Of a stretch of DNA of 64,000 bases, positions 9,353 to 19,418 are shown one piece after another (positions within the stretch are counted from its first letter, which is position 1; the number at the start of each line of letters is the position of its first letter). Both the position numbers and the translations under genes were made by a program. The notes under the pieces are model-generated. The model had not been told where the DNA came from. It made no database searches and saw nothing but the letters and a program-made list of their open reading frames with translations. Origin of the DNA: Trichomonas vaginalis G3 (taxonomy: Eukaryota > Parabasalia > Trichomonadida > Trichomonadidae); contig NC_067204.1 of assembly GCF_026262505.1 (NCBI RefSeq), forward strand, positions 12,604,522 through 12,668,521, in the 5' to 3' direction.

Positions 9353-10735
9353 ATGTCGAAAGATATTGATTCCATAAGAGAAATACAACACAACCGACAA
9401 CTCATTATGCAAGCTCTAAATAAGAACACAACAAACTTTTCAAACTATTCTAAGATATCTGAGTCATTGAAAGAAGGAAACTTAAAACTGACATTAAACC
9501 CAATGACAGATGAGTTTCTATTTCAAGACAAGAAGAACAATACTGTCTGTATAAATCCAACAAAAGGAACTTTAAACGAGAAACCTATAAATGAACTTCT
9601 TTTGAAAGCAGATGTTGACAACAAAGCTGACAAAGAATATGTAGACGATGCAATAGCAAAAGAAGAAGAAAGAGCTAACAATGCTTATGCAACAAAAAGA
9701 ACATACTCATCCTGAACTAGCAGAAAAACATATGTTGACAATAAAATGTCAAGTGAAGTGACAAGAGCTGAAAACGAATATTCTAAAAAGACTCATATAC
9801 ATTCTATATCTGAAATAACAGACTTAAACGTTAGCCTTGAAAAGAAAGCAGATGAGGAATATGTGGCTAGTAAGTTAGAGAAGAAAGCAGATAAGGAATA
9901 TGTGGATGAAAAAGATAATGAAATTAAAGAAAGGGCTGAATGGTATCATGAATGGACATCGAAGATTTTAAAAACTAAAGCTGATACAGGATGGGTTTCA
10001 GGATGTTTAGACCTTAAAGCAGATAAAACTTATGTTAACGATGTGTTAGAGAAGAAAGCAGATAAGAACCATACACATAAATCCTTCACTACTGTTAGAG
10101 CAGACGACATAATACTGAACTTTGACCTTGGTTCAAGTGCACCTTTAGAGAATCCGAGTACAAGCGTAAAAGATACTCTTAACAATTTAGATAAGAGTTG
10201 CAGGAATATCGAAGATCATGAAAACTTTGAAGCACATGAACTACCCGCAATGTTAGACAAGAAAGCAGACAAAACAGAGCTTCAAACATTAAAGACAGAA
10301 ATACTTCAAACATTATATCCTATAGGCTCTATTTATACGTCAATGAACTCTACCAGACCAGAAACAGTTCTGGGTTTTGGAACTTGGACTCAAATAGTCG
10401 ACAGGTTTTTGTATTGTGCAAACTCTTCAAAGGAAACAGGTGGAAGTAAAACGATTTCAGGTGAAAATTTACCTGCACACAGTCACTACATAGATTTAAG
10501 TACATCTCAAGCAGGTTGGCATAAGCATAGATATTGGGATTGGTCAGCAATGACAAAAGGTAAAGGATATGATGTTAAAGACAACGTTAAGTTTGCTATA
10601 AATTGTTACTGGAGTAACACTGAGGGAGAAGGAAACCATACACATTTCGTTTCAGGATATACGCAAACAACGGGACAAAGTAAAGAATACATGCCACCTT
10701 ACATGACAGTTTACGCATGGTATAGAATTGCTTAG
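9353..10735 (+). pseudogene. Phage-type tail-fibre protein of Maverick A (broken)
   Basis: The gene has a helical N-terminus, a shaft of short repeats built on K-K-A-D-K-x-Y-V, and a C-terminal knob beginning PIGSIYTSMNSTRP. The knob continues with F-G-T-W-x-Q-I-V-D-R-F-L, GGSKTISGENLPAHSH, GNHTHF and ends MPPYMTVYAWYRIA. This order (PxGSIY, GTWxxIxDRFL, LPxHSH, YMPPYxxVYxW) is the C-terminal domain found on phage short tail fibres and baseplate gp10-like proteins. It would trimerise and could bind a cell surface. The 3' end meets the leftward integrase gene with an overlap of a few bases. Broken. Confidence 0.8.
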
Positions 10736-11686
10736 TCGTCATTTTCAACTTCTTTAGCATTCGTCAGGAGTTGTCTTATATTTGTTAGGAACTGTCTTTG
10801 AAAGTATACCACCTTGAACTTTGACAAGTTTGAAACGAGGTCTGACAATAGTAGTTTTATCTTCTGCTTGCAGTGTGTACATTTTGCCATGTTTGCCTAA
10901 AACTTCGTAATATTCTCTTGTATACTTTCTTCTATTTTTACGAACACGAATGTGAGTACCTGTCGGGTTCCATTGTTGTCATAGTCAATAGTATTTTCAT
11001 ATGGGTCGCGTTTAGGTATTTCTATTTTTACTTTGTCACCTTTCTGAAGTTTGAAGCCCGGCATTCTTTCTTGTTTGTCTCTTTTGACTAAATTATTAAA
11101 TATATAGTCTTTCTCTAAGTCAGGGTTGTTTTTCATTTCTTCGGGGGAGTGGTTTCCCAAACCTTTTTGTTTACGGTTATTGTAAATATTTAAAACTGTC
11201 TCATCTTTGCCATGGAGAAGTGTCTATATTTGTCATCAATATACATTTCATTTGCTTCACCACCTTGTGGTTGGTTTAAGTCTCTTAACATTTTTATACA
11301 ACGTCAATGACACCAAGAGCAGAATGGTTTTGGTCGACAATGAAATATTGGTTTACATTTTTTGAACGCAGATAGTTTTTAATATCATCTGATTTGAAAG
11401 AACTTTCACAGTCAGATGTCAGTTTTGTTGGATGGTATTTGTCAACGAATATTGTCAAAGCAGTTTTTACATCTAAAATATTTTTGGACCATAATGGTAT
11501 GGCTTCACAGTATCTTGTGTTTTGACCAACAAATATTAACCAGTATGGAGGTCCATCTGTTCTAACTCTCGGAATGTTTTCCAAGATATCCATAAACCAA
11601 GCATTTGGTGTTGAACTAAAGATTTTTATCATGAGTGCTTTTTTTGTTGCCTTAGAAACATAGGGGTCCTTGTTTGGATTCGTCAT
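10732..11686 (-). pseudogene. Maverick integrase, retroviral rve type (broken)
   Basis: The region codes leftward for a DDE integrase: WFMDILENIPR holds the first acid, KLTSDCESSF the second, and DQNHSALGVID follows at the D-35-E distance. A basic C-terminal domain with GFKLQKGDKVKIEIPK, an SH3- or chromo-like turn, comes after. Such c-integrases cut and join the TIRs and make the 5-6 bp target duplication. The start codon is 17 bp from that of the rightward gene at 11704. The copy in Maverick C is 60457-61409. Both copies are broken. Confidence 0.85.
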
Positions 11687-11703
11687 TTTTTAACCCATAA
11701 GAA

Positions 11704-12075
11704 ATGGGTTTATTTGGCGCATTAGCAGGAGTTGCATCCAGATTTTTGCCCGCAGTGGGAACAATAGCCAGAGGTGCATTTGGAATTGGAAGGAAGATTT
11801 TGAGTACATTAGGTATACTTAAAGAGAAAGCACAACCTATTATACAAACTGTACAGAAAGGTTGGGATGTAGCACGAGATGCAACAAATCTTATTCCAAA
11901 TCCTGAAACAAGAGGAAAAGTTCAAGGATGGATGGACAATGTAGGAAGACAAGCAGGAAACTATTATAACAAAGCAAATGACTACTATAACCAAGCAGGA
12001 CACTATATGGACCAAGGTGAAAGATTCTTTAACAGAGGATATAACCATGCACAACAGTGGGTAAACAATAACTAA
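11704..12075 (+). CDS. Amphipathic glycine-rich minor structural protein (pVI-like), 123 residues
   Basis: The frame opens MGLFGALAGVASRFLPAVG, a glycine/alanine-rich amphipathic helix of the kind that lyses membranes in adenovirus protein VI and related Polinton proteins. A basic stretch (RKILSTLGILKEK) and then an asparagine/tyrosine-rich repetitive tail (NKANDYYNQAGHYMDQG) follow. It is divergent from the integrase, with 17 bp between start codons. The Maverick C homologue (60020-60439) is somewhat longer at the C-terminus. A role inside the capsid or in entry is inferred from composition and context only. Confidence 0.6.
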   Translation: MGLFGALAGVASRFLPAVGTIARGAFGIGRKILSTLGILKEKAQPIIQTVQKGWDVARDATNLIPNPETRGKVQGWMDNVGRQAGNYYNKANDYYNQAGHYMDQGERFFNRGYNHAQQWVNNN

Positions 12076-12124
12076 CCTCAACCGCCTCAAACGTGGGGAA
12101 TGTAAAATTTTTTACTGAGATGAA

Positions 12125-12290
12125 ATGAACAATACAGCATTGAGAAAATGGGTTCAAGATGGATTTGTCGACTTCCAGCAGTTACACCACGTGTTTGTCA
12201 AGTTCTTCCTATACCTCAGGAAGTTTTAGACCGACTTAAAAACCTAAACAACCAGTTGAAAACAAACCAAACTAAAATTTTTTACTGAGA
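12125..12290 (+). pseudogene. Small unrecognised Maverick gene (broken)
   Basis: A short coding remnant starts MNNTALRKWVQDGFVDFQQL and follows the pVI-like gene. Its 5' leader is repeated exactly in front of the next gene (12296). A matching remnant lies at about 59850-60028 in Maverick C. No domain was recognised; the region is damaged. Confidence 0.4.
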
Positions 12291-12295
12291 TGAAA

Positions 12296-12881
12296 TGACC
12301 GGAAGAAGTTGAAACGGTAGATTTGACACCACAAACAAAAAGTTCAGAACCATTGTCAAAACCCGTCAAAGAATTACAGATGAGAGAGAAAATTCAATAA
12401 TAGAAAGTGCCAGATCTGGAAATACAAACCCTAACTATAAAGTCACTTTTTCATAAAAATGGAACGGCTAGTATCTCAAAAAAGAAACAGACTCTCACAA
12501 ATAAAATATTGAAGTCTGAAGGAGTTTATGAGACAACAGATGGAAAAGTTTACTTCACTGACCAACAGTTCATTATAGAACATCTCATTGACTTAGAGTC
12601 GAAATATTCTAAACTTTACAAACAAACACAAAAAGTTGAAAGGAAAACAAAAACAAATGGCATATGATATTTATGAAGATGTTGACGACACAACTGTTCC
12701 TGCAAGTGAAGTAAAGTCAGAGGAACCGAAAAGTGACGAAAAACCGATAGAAGAAGAAAAAACCAAAAACTGAAGATAAACCAAAACCAAGTTTAGTTTC
12801 CAAACTAAACCAAGTCAACCTTCATTAGCTGGTATGGGTTGGCGTCAAAGACTTATGGCAGCAGGCGGTTATGTAAAGTAA
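12296..12881 (+). pseudogene. Charged, lysine/proline-rich Maverick protein (broken)
   Basis: The gene lies just upstream of the polymerase. Readable parts include a basic block (SKKKQTLTNKILKSEGVYETTDGKVYF), a helical block (EHLIDLESKYSKLY), an acidic/lysine/proline linker and a C-terminal GMGWRQRLMAAGGYVK. A counterpart sits at 59266-59849 in Maverick C. The linker composition suggests a flexible DNA- or protein-binding factor. Because it stands directly before the protein-primed polymerase, it could be the terminal protein or a primer partner, but nothing in the sequence proves that. Broken. Confidence 0.45.
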
Positions 12882-12911
12882 AGAAAAAAATATTTTTTTC
12901 TTTTTATAAAA

Positions 12912-15062
12912 ATGCCCCCATATAGAATGGATAGAAAATCTGCTAGAATAAAAGCAGAGTTACAAAGATATGGTTGGAGAGTTTCGAAGAATTTTAAATA
13001 TAGGAAGGGAAGACCCATAAAGTCTATGACAAATTGTCTGGTCTTCGCTACGAAATGGATTGGGAAACAGCACGTGCCAATTATCCAAACAGACTAGAGA
13101 GGTTAGAAGAAGAACGTCTTATGGACATGCCTTTCGATGTTAGTGAACCTCAAGTTGAAGGACACGACGGCTTTGCCAGATTCTACTGGAAACATGACGA
13201 ACAATTGCATCCTTTGAGAAGGAAAAAAGGTAGTGCAGAGGATGGTCATGCTCCCATGGAAAGAACAAGATATGCATATGAAAAGTATCGTGAAGTTAGA
13301 AGTCAAATTACATCTGGTCGAACCTTTACAGTAAACTTTGACGAAGGAAAGAACAAAGAAGGCTTCATGGGAGTACTTGCTGCCATAAAAGACGGAAATA
13401 AGAAAGGACACAATCTCAGATTGACCATAACAGATTTGGATGGTCACATTTACTATGCACATGGCAATGAACAAACAGCCGCAAAACTTCTTGACGCTTT
13501 CAAGACTACAAAGAGAGTACAAATGGTTGACTCCGACTCAGACATTTTGAATGCAATTGAAGGAATTGCAAGTGTCAAGTTCGAATGGTACCAACCTAAC
13601 CCTCAAGCAGTCAGACAACATGCTGGATACTTCCCGTTCATAAATAAGTCTGACATTGACTTGACAAGGTATGGAATTTACAATTCAATTGAAACAATTG
13701 TCAATGAACCTTGCATTTTACATGTCTCAGGAACTCTGGTCTTGTTACAGATGAGAAGATGAAGTATCTTGAGTCATGTGTGAAGACAAGGTACATTCTC
13801 AGAGGTCAATTGGCAAAAATTGCACCGTTGGCAAATGTCAATATCCGAGTCAACATACCTACAGCTAAAGGTTCTTCACATGACGACTATGTTGTTGAGT
13901 TCAATTTACCATGGTTGAAGATTGTAATTGTCCACAACCACTTCATGTTGAACGAAAGTCTTACAAACCCATTGTTCGGAAAAAGGCAAGTGCAACATTG
14001 TCAGAGCTGTAAACATTCTTTTCGAGAAAGGTTTGTTGGAACCAATTCCAGATGACAAGCTGACAGAAACTTTTGTACCAAAAGACGAAACAAACTTTTC
14101 ATTGTTAGCAAGACCAAAGTTGTTCCAGACAAAGTTCTAGTACAAAAGAAGTACACAATTCCACAAGGAGTTGGATTGTTCGGATACCAACCTGAACCAG
14201 AAGAACTTCCAATGAGGTTGCAAGAACTCAAGATGCTATAAACAAACTTCCATTGAGACATCCAATTGACGTCAAATTGTATTGGAGAGCATCTGAGTTA
14301 GGTCAGAAGGTTTTATATGAAACAGGTTGCTTCGACGATGTTTATGAGATAACAGGAGAAGTTTCTCAGAAGATAAGAGACTCACTTGGAATTTCCACAA
14401 ACTGGACCAATTGGTTGCGACAAGTTCGACTCAAACGAAAAGATATACTATGTCGACCTTAACGCTGCGTACATGAGGTTTGTCCAATATATTCCGACTG
14501 GAATTCCAACGAAGATGGTGAGTTTCCGGGAAGGAACTATACAGTTGGAAAAGTCATACAACAACTGTATGATATTAGGAAAGCTTCAAACCCCAAACTT
14601 GCAATGACACTCAAATTGCTTATGAATTCGACATGGGGATATTCCATTAAGAAACCTCAAGAGATGAAGAGTAAACATTATGAGAAGGTCGACAACTTTG
14701 TTGAAAGGTTTTCTCCTTTTGTTTTGAAGTACGAATTCACTCAAGGTCAAAGTGGCTTAGTAACCACATTAAAACCTATTGTCGAACATTGGTCTTACCC
14801 TCAGTTCGCAAAGGCAGTCCTTGACAACTACAACAAATTCTTCTCCGAAGTCAAATCGAAAGTCAAGGTTTACTATGAGAACATTGACGCACTCATAACG
14901 AACGAAGAAGGATACAACAAACTCATTGAAATGGGTTTAGTCGGTGAAAAGATGGGTCGATTCAAATTGGACAAAATTTTCACCGAAGTTCATGTCCTCT
15001 CCAAGCGTAAGTATTGGGGCATACTTGAAGACGGCACAGAAATAAAACATTGCATGAAATAA
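12912..15062 (+). pseudogene. Protein-primed family B DNA polymerase of Maverick A (broken)
   Basis: This is the same gene as the open one at 56427-58580 in Maverick C. The motif A block (DLNAAYM) and the motif B block (KLLMNSTWGYS) can be read, as can the C-terminal region up to the shared end KHCMK. The family replicates linear viral and Maverick genomes from a terminal protein. Its start follows a T-rich, ATAAAA-type leader as at other Maverick genes. It has several breaks, more than most genes of this element. Confidence 0.85.
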
Positions 15063-15069
15063 AAAATTT

Positions 15070-15387
15070 TTATTCGAATTTGAATTTAAATGTGGGAATT
15101 CTTGGGAAAGGGTTCTCCTTGTTTGGAAGTAGTATCCAAGGACGCTTGGCAAAGAACTTTATAATGGCTTCCTTCTTTGCTTGCTTTATGTCGTCGAAAG
15201 GAGTGTTTTCTGGTATTTGAATTGGAATTCCGGTCGAAGTCTCGAGATTCAAGGCAGCCCTTCCAGAAATAGCGGTGAACTTGACCTTGGGCTTCATGAC
15301 CTTGCGCAAGTACTGCTTAACAAGCTCGTTAATTTCAATTAGGTAAACTGCCTCGTCAAATCCTTCTGGCATTCCGAGTCCTTCCAT
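15070..15387 (-). CDS. Unrecognised basic Maverick protein, 105 residues
   Basis: The gene points leftward and ends only 7 bp past the polymerase stop, so the two converge. It is basic and rich in K, P and I (KQYLRKVMKPKVKF, IKFFAKRPWILLP), with no membrane spans or recognisable domain. Its 5' end abuts the 22-bp minisatellite that separates it from the divergent gene at 15679. Two nearby ATGs are possible starts (15387 and 15372); the first lies at the edge of the repeat. In Maverick C only a short remnant of this gene remains (52879 on), on the packaging-ATPase side. Function unknown. Confidence 0.5.
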   Translation of the reverse strand: MEGLGMPEGFDEAVYLIEINELVKQYLRKVMKPKVKFTAISGRAALNLETSTGIPIQIPENTPFDDIKQAKKEAIIKFFAKRPWILLPNKENPFPRIPTFKFKFE

Positions 15388-15675
15388 CCGACAGGAAAAT
15401 ATTTTCCCGACAACTGGAAAAAATTTTCCTTCCGACAGAAAAAATTTTTCCTTCCGACAGGAAAAAATTTTCCAGCTGTCCGTCCGTTAACCATTCAAAT
15501 TTTCGAAAATTGAGAACTTTTTGGTCGAACTTCAGAAAAAGTTTTTCCATCCGACAGGAAAAAATTTTCCTTCCGACAGGAAAAAATTTTCCATCCGACA
15601 GGAAAAAATTTTCCATCCGACAGGAAAAGTTCTTCCTTCCGACAGGAAAAGTTCTTCCATCCGACAGGACACAAA
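15385..15675. repeat. 22-bp minisatellite between divergent Maverick genes
   Basis: A tandem array of a 22-bp unit based on TCCGACAGGAAAAAATTTTC, with a degenerate central part (about 15480-15545). Each unit contains its own small dyad (TTTTCCT/AGGAAAA). It lies exactly between the starts of the leftward gene at 15387 and the rightward gene at 15679. Because 22 is not a multiple of 3 and the unit lacks stops, long spurious frames run through it on both strands. Confidence 0.9.
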
Positions 15676-15678
15676 CGG

Positions 15679-16017
15679 ATGTCCGACGTACCACCAACCG
15701 AGTCCATTCCCAAACCAGAGGAACCTAAAGAACCACAACAGTCTCCTCAGCAACCTCAGTTCCAGCAAGTACCTCCGAATTACTACCAATTTCCACCTCA
15801 AGGTTACTACCCACCACAAGGCTTCCCGAACTACCCTCCTCAGCCTATGCCTTACTGCCCCAACCCTTGGTTGTTCCAGCAAGCTCCACCCCAGCAATTC
15901 CAATCTCAATCCAAATCGAAGAGAGACCAAGAGTTCGAAGAAGGTCTGAACCGCTTACGCAAAGAGTATGCTACAGCTCCAATTGAGAGAAAGTTGTTCC
16001 CGGACCAAAAAATATAA
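15679..16017 (+). CDS. Proline/glutamine-rich Maverick protein, 112 residues
   Basis: The frame starts MSDVPPTESIPKPEEP directly beside the minisatellite. It has a central low-complexity part rich in P, Q and Y (PPNYYQFPPQGYYPPQGFPNYPPQP) and a charged helical C-terminus (FEEGLNRLRKEYATAPIERK). The proline-tyrosine repeats resemble PPxY-type late-domain or scaffold linkers, but no exact PPxY motif stands out. Only the first part of this gene remains in Maverick C (52296-52484, minus strand), next to the ATPase. Function unknown. Confidence 0.5.
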   Translation: MSDVPPTESIPKPEEPKEPQQSPQQPQFQQVPPNYYQFPPQGYYPPQGFPNYPPQPMPYCPNPWLFQQAPPQQFQSQSKSKRDQEFEEGLNRLRKEYATAPIERKLFPDQKI

Positions 16018-16167
16018 TTTAGGTGAAGAGGTTAGATCTAACCTGTTTTCTCACCTGTTTTCTCACCCTCATGAATTTTCATGAATTTTCATGAATTTCC
16101 TTAAGATAGAAAAAATAAAATTAGTTTTATTTTTATTTATTTTTTTATTTTGTATGTAAAGACAGAT

Positions 16168-16779
16168 ATGTCAAACATTGAGTTTGAAACAGTTAGAAAG
16201 ATAGACAATGACACCAAAGTGGTTAGAATAGGTGATTTAAACGTAAGATACTCAAAGAAATACAACAAATATTCTTTGTCAGACATTATATCTCCATCTG
16301 GAAAGAAAACACACGACTGGGTTAGAAATGCTTCTACTCAGAAAATTTTGACAAGAAATCCTGAGCTTATGATATCGGTAAGATTCTATGGAACTACAGC
16401 ATATCTCATCGACAAAAGTCTTATACCAATAGTTTTGTTATGGTTAGACCCAGTTGTTGGATATAACTTCATAACATATGGTTCATTCGATACGGAACGT
16501 TGCAGTGAAGGCTTACTTTACATCGTTCAGAAACCGAAGGACTTCAATACAAAGAGATATAAGATAGGAAGAACATATAATATAACTCAAAGATATGACA
16601 GTACAGTCAATAGGGTCAAGGTTGTGTTTGCTAATGATATGAGAGCTGCAGAAACAGAACTACTTGAAAAGTTTGAGAAAATGTATGGTGCTCCCATAAA
16701 AGGTAAAGAAACGTTTGAAGTAGATGAGATAGATAAAGCTATAAAATTATTTGACGAAGTTGCTGAAAAATACATGTAA
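16168..16779 (+). CDS. KilA-N / T5orf172 (GIY-YIG-like) protein of Maverick A
   Basis: The gene has 203 residues from MSNIEFETVRK; the frame extends upstream but has no ATG there. The N-terminal half resembles a KilA-N DNA-binding domain (ISPSGKKTHDWVRNASTQKIL, then YLIDKSLIPIVLLWLDP). The C-terminal half has the T5orf172/MUG113 pattern (GLLYIVQKP, YKIGRTYNITQRY, then a helix with AAETELLEKF), a GIY-YIG-like nuclease fold. This two-domain build is common in large eukaryotic DNA viruses and phages, where it is thought to bind or nick DNA. Maverick C has an intact copy at 52959-53570. The gene is followed by the long repeat region. Confidence 0.75.
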   Translation: MSNIEFETVRKIDNDTKVVRIGDLNVRYSKKYNKYSLSDIISPSGKKTHDWVRNASTQKILTRNPELMISVRFYGTTAYLIDKSLIPIVLLWLDPVVGYNFITYGSFDTERCSEGLLYIVQKPKDFNTKRYKIGRTYNITQRYDSTVNRVKVVFANDMRAAETELLEKFEKMYGAPIKGKETFEVDEIDKAIKLFDEVAEKYM

Positions 16780-18479
16780 AGCGTTTATTTTTGGTCTTTT
16801 GTGAAAGTCAGAAAATAAAGTTAGTGTCATTTTTTTGTATTTTTTTGTATAAAAGACATGATTTCAGGGATTTTTTTGACGAAGTGTAAACCTTCACTTC
16901 GTCAAAAAATAACAGTTATCTAATGAAAAAGTGTCATTTTTTTGTATTTTTTTGTATAAAAGATATGATTTCAGGGATTTTTTTGACGAAGTGTAAACCT
17001 TCACTTCGTCAAAAAATAACAGTTATCTAATGAAAAAGTGTCATTTTTTTGTATTTGACGAGAATGTCGGGTAGATGGTTAGATCTAACACGTTTTCTAA
17101 CACGTTTTCTAACCTCTTGAATTTTCATGAATTTTCCCGAAATAAAAAATAAAGTTAGTTTTATACAAAATTCACGCAGGAAATTCTTGAGTTTTGGTTG
17201 AAAGAATACGGTGGAGCCAAAAGTGGCTCGACCTCAAAACAAGCATTTTATGAGCTTACTAAGGGCGTTATAAATGAATTCAAAGGTATTTACATACATC
17301 CTGGCCTCGTTCATTTTGTTGCTGAATTCAGCAAAAATAAAGTTTATGTTAGAATGTTAGATCTAACACGTTTTCTAACCTCATTTCTAACATGGTCTAA
17401 AACTCTCGAAAATCATGAATTTTATATATTAATGTTTTCGCTAAGCCACTTTGTGCCGTCAGTCAGTCAGTCAGTCAATGAAATTTACACCAAAAAATAA
17501 TGTTTATGTTAGAATGTTAGATCTAACACGTTTTCTAACACGTTTTCTAACATGGTCTAAAACTCTCGAAAATCATGAATTTCCTTAAGATAGAAAAAAT
17601 AAAGTTAGTTTTATTTTATTTATTCTTCATTTTTTTGTATAAAAGATATGATTTCAGGGATTTTTTTGACGAAGTGTTAACCTTCACTTCGTCAAAAAAT
17701 AACAGTTATCTAATGAAAAAGTGTCATTTTTTTCATTTTTTTGTATAAAAGATATGATTTCAGGGATTTTTTTGACGAAGTGTTAACCTTCACTTGGTCA
17801 AAAAATAACAGTTATATAATGAAAAAGTGTCATTTTTTTCATTTTTTTGTATTTGACGAGAATGTCGGGTAGATGGTTAGATCTCACCTGTTTTCTAACA
17901 CGTTTTCTAACATGGTCTAAAACTCTCGAAAATCATGAAATTTACACCAAAAATATAATTTATGTTAGAATGTTAGATCTCACCTGTTTTCTAACACGTT
18001 TTCTAACATGGTCTAAAACTCTCGAAAATCATGAAATTTACACCAAAAATATAATTTATGTTAGAATGTTAGATCTCACCTGTTTTCTAACACGTTTTCT
18101 AACACGTTTTCTAACCTCTTGAATTTTCATGACTTCTTCGTAAATGTTTTGTCAAGACTTCTTCGTAAATGTTTTGTCATGACTTCTTCGTAAATGTTTT
18201 GTCAAGACTTCTTCGTAAATGTTTTGTCATGACTTCTTCGTAAATGTTTTGTCAAGACTTCTTCGTAAATGTTTTGTCATGACTTCTTCGTAATGAGCGT
18301 AAAGGACCCAAAAATATAATTTAGGGTAGATGGTTAGATCTAACACGTTTTCTAACACGTTTTCTAACCTGTTTTCTAACCTCATTTCTACCCTCGTGAA
18401 TTTTCATGAATTTCCTTAAGATAGAAAAAATAAAGTTAGTTTTATTTTATTTATTTTTTTTTATTTTGTATGTAAAGAT
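16780..18479. repeat. Left repeat field: 107-bp hairpin repeats, palindrome/iteron repeats and 25-bp repeats
   Basis: No gene lies here. Three repeat types alternate. (1) A 107-bp unit in tandem at 16824-16930 and 16931-17037, and again at about 17630-17827; each holds a hairpin with stem GACGAAGTG/CACTTCGTC bordered by T and A runs. (2) A block with the palindrome GTTAGATCTAAC followed by 12-bp iterons TTTTCTAACACG, seen at about 17076, 17354, 17514, 17874, 17971, 18068 and 18332. (3) A 25-bp unit (GACTTCTTCGTAAATGTTTT plus GTCAA/T) repeated about seven times at 18131-18300. The same words occur in inverted order after the gene at 18480. Confidence 0.9.
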
Positions 18480-19418
18480 ATGATTTCAACAATCGGCACA
18501 ACAACAATTCAAACAACAGCACCAAACTCGTTAGTCATGAATCCAACATCTATGTTAGTAGAAATGAAAAGCTTCATTCCTTCTTCATATACTTTTGAAA
18601 CAGAAATCCAGAAGATAAAGCAAGAACTTTTAACAAGTAATTTAGACTGTAGTGCGAAAGATGAAACAAATGAAGAATATCTTTATGAAATGCAGGACAT
18701 TATTGACCATTTGCCTAAACTACCTGAAATCCAACAACAAAAACTCACTATTCCTGAATTCGATGAAATAGAAGTGAAACCAACTGACTCAGTAGAAATA
18801 AAGAAGTTCATACGAAAGGTAAATTATGAATTCCTTGGTTTTCATTGCAACCATAAAGTTATGGACAAAGATTGCGATATGGTATATAAGAATGTTTCTG
18901 ACATATATAAATCTGAAGAATTTAAGACCTACGACAACTTTGTTTCGTTAGTTGCTGAATGTGTTTGGGAAATAAGAGATAAAGATAGAAGAGGCAAAGT
19001 ATGGAACAAACAAATAAGACCCGCTATGTTTGAGATGAAGAGAGCAATTGACGCTTTAGTTGTTTTAGCTGGTTTTATTTCAATGTATAACGCAAAAATG
19101 AATCCGCAATGTTCAAAATGTAAGGCAGCAATTAGGAAATATAACTACTCCGTCAAAGAGATAGAACGTATGAGAAACGACTATGCTGACTTAAAGAAAG
19201 AAGCAGAGAAGCCGGTAGAAAATAAAATGGACATGTTAGAATTTCTGAACAAAAACTATCCAACTGCTGACGATTTCTTTCTATCTGACGTCAAGAAGAA
19301 GTATAAAGAAACCTTCGGCATTGTTAAAACATTCGATGTACTAAAAGAAGAAATAGAAGCTACAAAACTGTTTAAAGTCATGAACCATCGCAACATATAC
19401 CATGTAAAACGCTTGTAA
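18480..19418 (+). CDS. Maverick protein with CxxC helical core, embedded in mirror-image repeats
   Basis: This is an intact 312-residue gene of unknown function. The N-terminus is polar; the middle is helical, with a possible metal-binding set (FHCNHKVMDKDC, about 118-129, and CSKC near 217). A coiled-coil stretch follows (IRKYNYSVKEIERMRNDYADLKKEAEK). The C-terminus is basic. A damaged homologue in Maverick C lies at about 54230-55134, again inside paired inverted repeat arrays. The fixed link between the gene and its flanking iterons is what one would expect of an initiator or partition protein with its own binding sites, or of a self-contained cassette. Both are inference. Confidence 0.65.
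   Translation: MISTIGTTTIQTTAPNSLVMNPTSMLVEMKSFIPSSYTFETEIQKIKQELLTSNLDCSAKDETNEEYLYEMQDIIDHLPKLPEIQQQKLTIPEFDEIEVKPTDSVEIKKFIRKVNYEFLGFHCNHKVMDKDCDMVYKNVSDIYKSEEFKTYDNFVSLVAECVWEIRDKDRRGKVWNKQIRPAMFEMKRAIDALVVLAGFISMYNAKMNPQCSKCKAAIRKYNYSVKEIERMRNDYADLKKEAEKPVENKMDMLEFLNKNYPTADDFFLSDVKKKYKETFGIVKTFDVLKEEIEATKLFKVMNHRNIYHVKRL

Noticed and set aside
15356-15949. Several long frames across the 22-bp minisatellite on both strands
   Set aside because: They are stop-free only because the repeat unit contains no stop in any frame; they cross the true gene starts. The same applies to 52296-52999.
17198-18122. Frames of 90-100 residues with LDLTCFLTRFLTWSKTLENHEIY repeats
   Set aside because: They are translations of the palindrome/iteron repeats, have no start context and are not kept in Maverick C.
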